Assembly: GCF_017352135.1 (NCBI RefSeq)
Contig: NZ_CP071454.1
Coordinates: 3,621,001-3,685,000, forward strand
Length of the DNA stretch: 64,000 nucleotides
Source: Rhizobium lentis
GTDB lineage: Bacteria > Pseudomonadota > Alphaproteobacteria > Rhizobiales > Rhizobiaceae
Direction: 5' to 3'
A program made the translations under genes and the position numbers. Positions 63,201-64,000 of this stretch are shown here, in pieces (position 1 is the first letter of the stretch; every line of letters begins with the position of its first letter). The notes beneath the pieces were generated by a model, which was not told where the DNA came from, ran no database searches, and worked only from the letters and a program-made list of their open reading frames with translations.

Positions 63201-64000
63201 GGCGGCGCGGCGCGTCGTGCCGCCCGATTTGATGGCGCCGGCGGCGCGGTCGCCGATCTTCAGGAAGCTCATCAGTCCGGAGGAGCGGCCGCCGCCGGAA
63301 AGCTTTTCACCTTCGCCGCGCAGCATAGAGAAGTTGGAGCCGGTGCCGGAGCCGTATTTGAAGAGGCGCGCCTCACGCACCCAGAGGTCCATGATGCCGC
63401 CTTCGTTGACGAGATCGTCCTCGACGGACTGGATGAAGCAGGCATGCGGCTGCGGATGTTCGTAGGCCGACTTGGACTTGGTCAGCTTGCCGGTGAAGGG
63501 ATCGACATAGAAATGACCCTGGCCCGGCCCGTCGATGCCGTAGGCCCAGTGCAGGCCGGTGTTGAACCACTGCGGCGAGTTCGGAGCGACGCGCTGGGTG
63601 GCGAGCATATAGGCGAGCTCGTCCTTGAAGGCGGCCGCATCTTCTTCCGAGGAGAAATAGCCGCCCTTCCAGCCCCAATAGGTCCAGGTGCCGGCGAGAC
63701 GGTCGAAGACCTGGCGCGCATCGATTTCGGAGCCTGTCTGCTCCTCCTTGGGCAGGGACTTCAGCGCCGCATCGTCAGGAACGGAGCGCCACAGGAAGGA
63801 GGGAACGTCGTTTTCCTCCACCTTCTTCAGCCGGCTGGGAACGCCGGCCTTGCGGAAATACTTCTGCGCCAGAACGTCGGTCGCGACCTGCGAGAACTGC
63901 GCGGGAACATCGATGTTCTCGAGGCGGAACACGATCGAACCGTCGGGGTTCTTGATCTCGCTTGTCGCCTTGCGGAATTCGATATCCGCATAGGCGCCTT
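60222..64000 (-). CDS. nrdJ: Vitamin B12-dependent class II ribonucleotide reductase (5' end outside window)
   Basis: Makes deoxynucleotides from ribonucleotides with adenosylcobalamin. The frame stays open to base 64000 ([20 protein letters not shown] upstream of FRLENIDVP), so the start codon lies to the right and at least 1,259 residues are seen. Active-site blocks are [20 protein letters not shown] and [13 protein letters not shown]. The C-terminal tail has two CxxC-type pairs, [10 protein letters not shown] and [14 protein letters not shown], the expected redox and zinc-ribbon cysteines. The coupling to B12 is typical of rhizobia. Confidence 0.95.
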   Translation of the reverse strand, partial: GAYADIEFRKATSEIKNPDGSIVFRLENIDVPAQFSQVATDVLAQKYFRKAGVPSRLKKVEENDVPSFLWRSVPDDAALKSLPKEEQTGSEIDARQVFDRLAGTWTYWGWKGGYFSSEEDAAAFKDELAYMLATQRVAPNSPQWFNTGLHWAYGIDGPGQGHFYVDPFTGKLTKSKSAYEHPQPHACFIQSVEDDLVNEGGIMDLWVREARLFKYGSGTGSNFSMLRGEGEKLSGGGRSSGLMSFLKIGDRAAGAIKSGGTTRRAAKMVVVDIDHPDIEEYINWKVKEEQKVAALVTGSKVVAKHLKAIMKACVNCEGDNGDCYDPNKNPALKREIRAAKKDQVPENYVQRVIQFARQGYKDLEFKTYDTDWDSEAYLTVSGQNSNNSVSIKDDFLRAVENDGEWNLTARKDGRVMKTLMARDLWETISYAAWASADPGIHFNTTMNDWHTSPAGGPIRGSNPCSEYMFLDDTACNLASLNLLQFKDKATKRINIGDYEHAVRLWTVVLEISVMMAQFPSKRIAELSYEYRTLGLGYANIGGLLMSSGIPYDSAEARAIAGSLTAIMTGICYATSAEMAGELGPFPNFAPNRESMLRVIRNHRRAAYGETSGYEALSIDPVALIHSENPDQDLAAHAKSAWDKALELGEKHGYRNAQVSVIAPTGTIGLVMDCDTTGIEPDFALVKFKKLAGGGYFKIINRAVPEALRTLGYSESQIAEIEAYAVGHGNMNQAPSINPSTLKAKGFTDEKVDAVNAALKSAFDIKFVFNQWTLGADFLKDTLKVSDEQLGDMSFSLLEHIGFSKKDIEAANIHVCGAMTLEGAPFLKAEHLPVFDCANPCGKIGKRYLSVESHIRMMAAAQPFISGAISKTINMPNEATVEDCKNAYMLSWKLGLKANALYRDGSKLSQPLNASLIEDDNDEDALEELLQAPIAAQAVTVTEKIIERVIERVSREREKLPNRRQGYTQKATVGGHKVYLRTGEFGDGRLGEIFIDMHKEGAAFRAMMNNFAIAISLGLQYGVPLEEYVEAFTFTKFEPAGMVIGNDAIKNATSILDYVFRELAVSYLGRHDLAHVDTSDFSNTALGKGIQEGKTNLLSTGWTRGYKPTLVPGTGGERQVGEPKGAATAAPARAASTGTVTAFAGSAARKLEPTTAVSTSEIVAFKRDYEERAKELAEEIAEEVLEEIASDATALFSDKAAADAATAKTEAKKMEAERRQRSIMQGYTGNMCSECQNFTMVRNGTCEKCDTCGATSGCS

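Overview
The window looks like chromosomal DNA of an alphaproteobacterium of the Rhizobiaceae, most likely Rhizobium in the broad etli/leguminosarum sense. This is inferred, not searched. The grounds are the high-GC codon use, the alphaproteobacterial end of the ribosomal spc/alpha cluster (L6-L18-S5-L30-L15-SecY-Adk-S13-S11-RpoA-L17, with no rpmJ or infA between secY and rpsM), a 112-bp double palindrome of the Rhizobium intergenic mosaic (RIME) type, several EcfG/RpoE2-type stress promoters, a B12-dependent class II ribonucleotide reductase, and many rhizobial small proteins (BA14K, DUF1236, DUF1883, MEKHLA).

Layout. 1-6.9 kb: ribosomal protein, translocon, adenylate kinase and RNA polymerase alpha genes, with several hairpins between them. 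7-15 kb: a DUF2809 membrane protein, the MsrPQ methionine sulfoxide repair pair, dihydroxyacid dehydratase (ilvD), an LprI-like and a DUF1232 protein, a RIME element, then HtrA/DegP protease translationally coupled to RarA. 15-24 kb: a looser accessory stretch with a membrane protein, DUF1883, two alpha/beta hydrolases (one lacking its nucleophile serine), a frameshifted ketopantoate-reductase-type gene, an SDR/LysR divergent pair, a nucleoside deoxyribosyltransferase, a carboxymuconolactone-decarboxylase-like protein and a decayed histidine kinase.

24.3-40.3 kb: a 16-kb run of eleven further plus-strand genes headed by a LacI regulator whose own promoter carries a perfect 16-bp operator. It encodes a CoA transferase, an enoyl-CoA hydratase, an aldehyde dehydrogenase, a complete CUT1 sugar ABC transporter, two GMC flavin oxidoreductases, a Gfo/Idh/MocA dehydrogenase and a fumarate-reductase-like flavoprotein. 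I read it as one uptake and oxidation system for an unidentified, probably sugar-derived, substrate; it is the best candidate here for an undescribed pathway.

40.3-51 kb: a stress and cell-envelope region. It has exonuclease III, several small hydrophilic or membrane proteins (some behind EcfG-like promoters), a Gly/Ser/Asn-rich protein with a Tat-like signal, a NarL-type two-component pair, a methyltransferase, DUF1236 and BA14K secreted proteins, a HARP-like-repeat protein and an L,D-transpeptidase. 51-57.2 kb: the phenylalanine/tyrosine to homogentisate pathway: phhA and hpd-hmgA-fahA-maiA, with two Lrp/AsnC regulators, each divergent from the pathway genes it probably controls. 57.2-64 kb: a 138-bp cruciform repeat, a MEKHLA sensor protein, a shortened ClpP-like protein, a patatin-like phospholipase and nrdJ, which runs off the right edge. 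No rRNA, tRNA, CRISPR array, transposase or phage gene was recognised.
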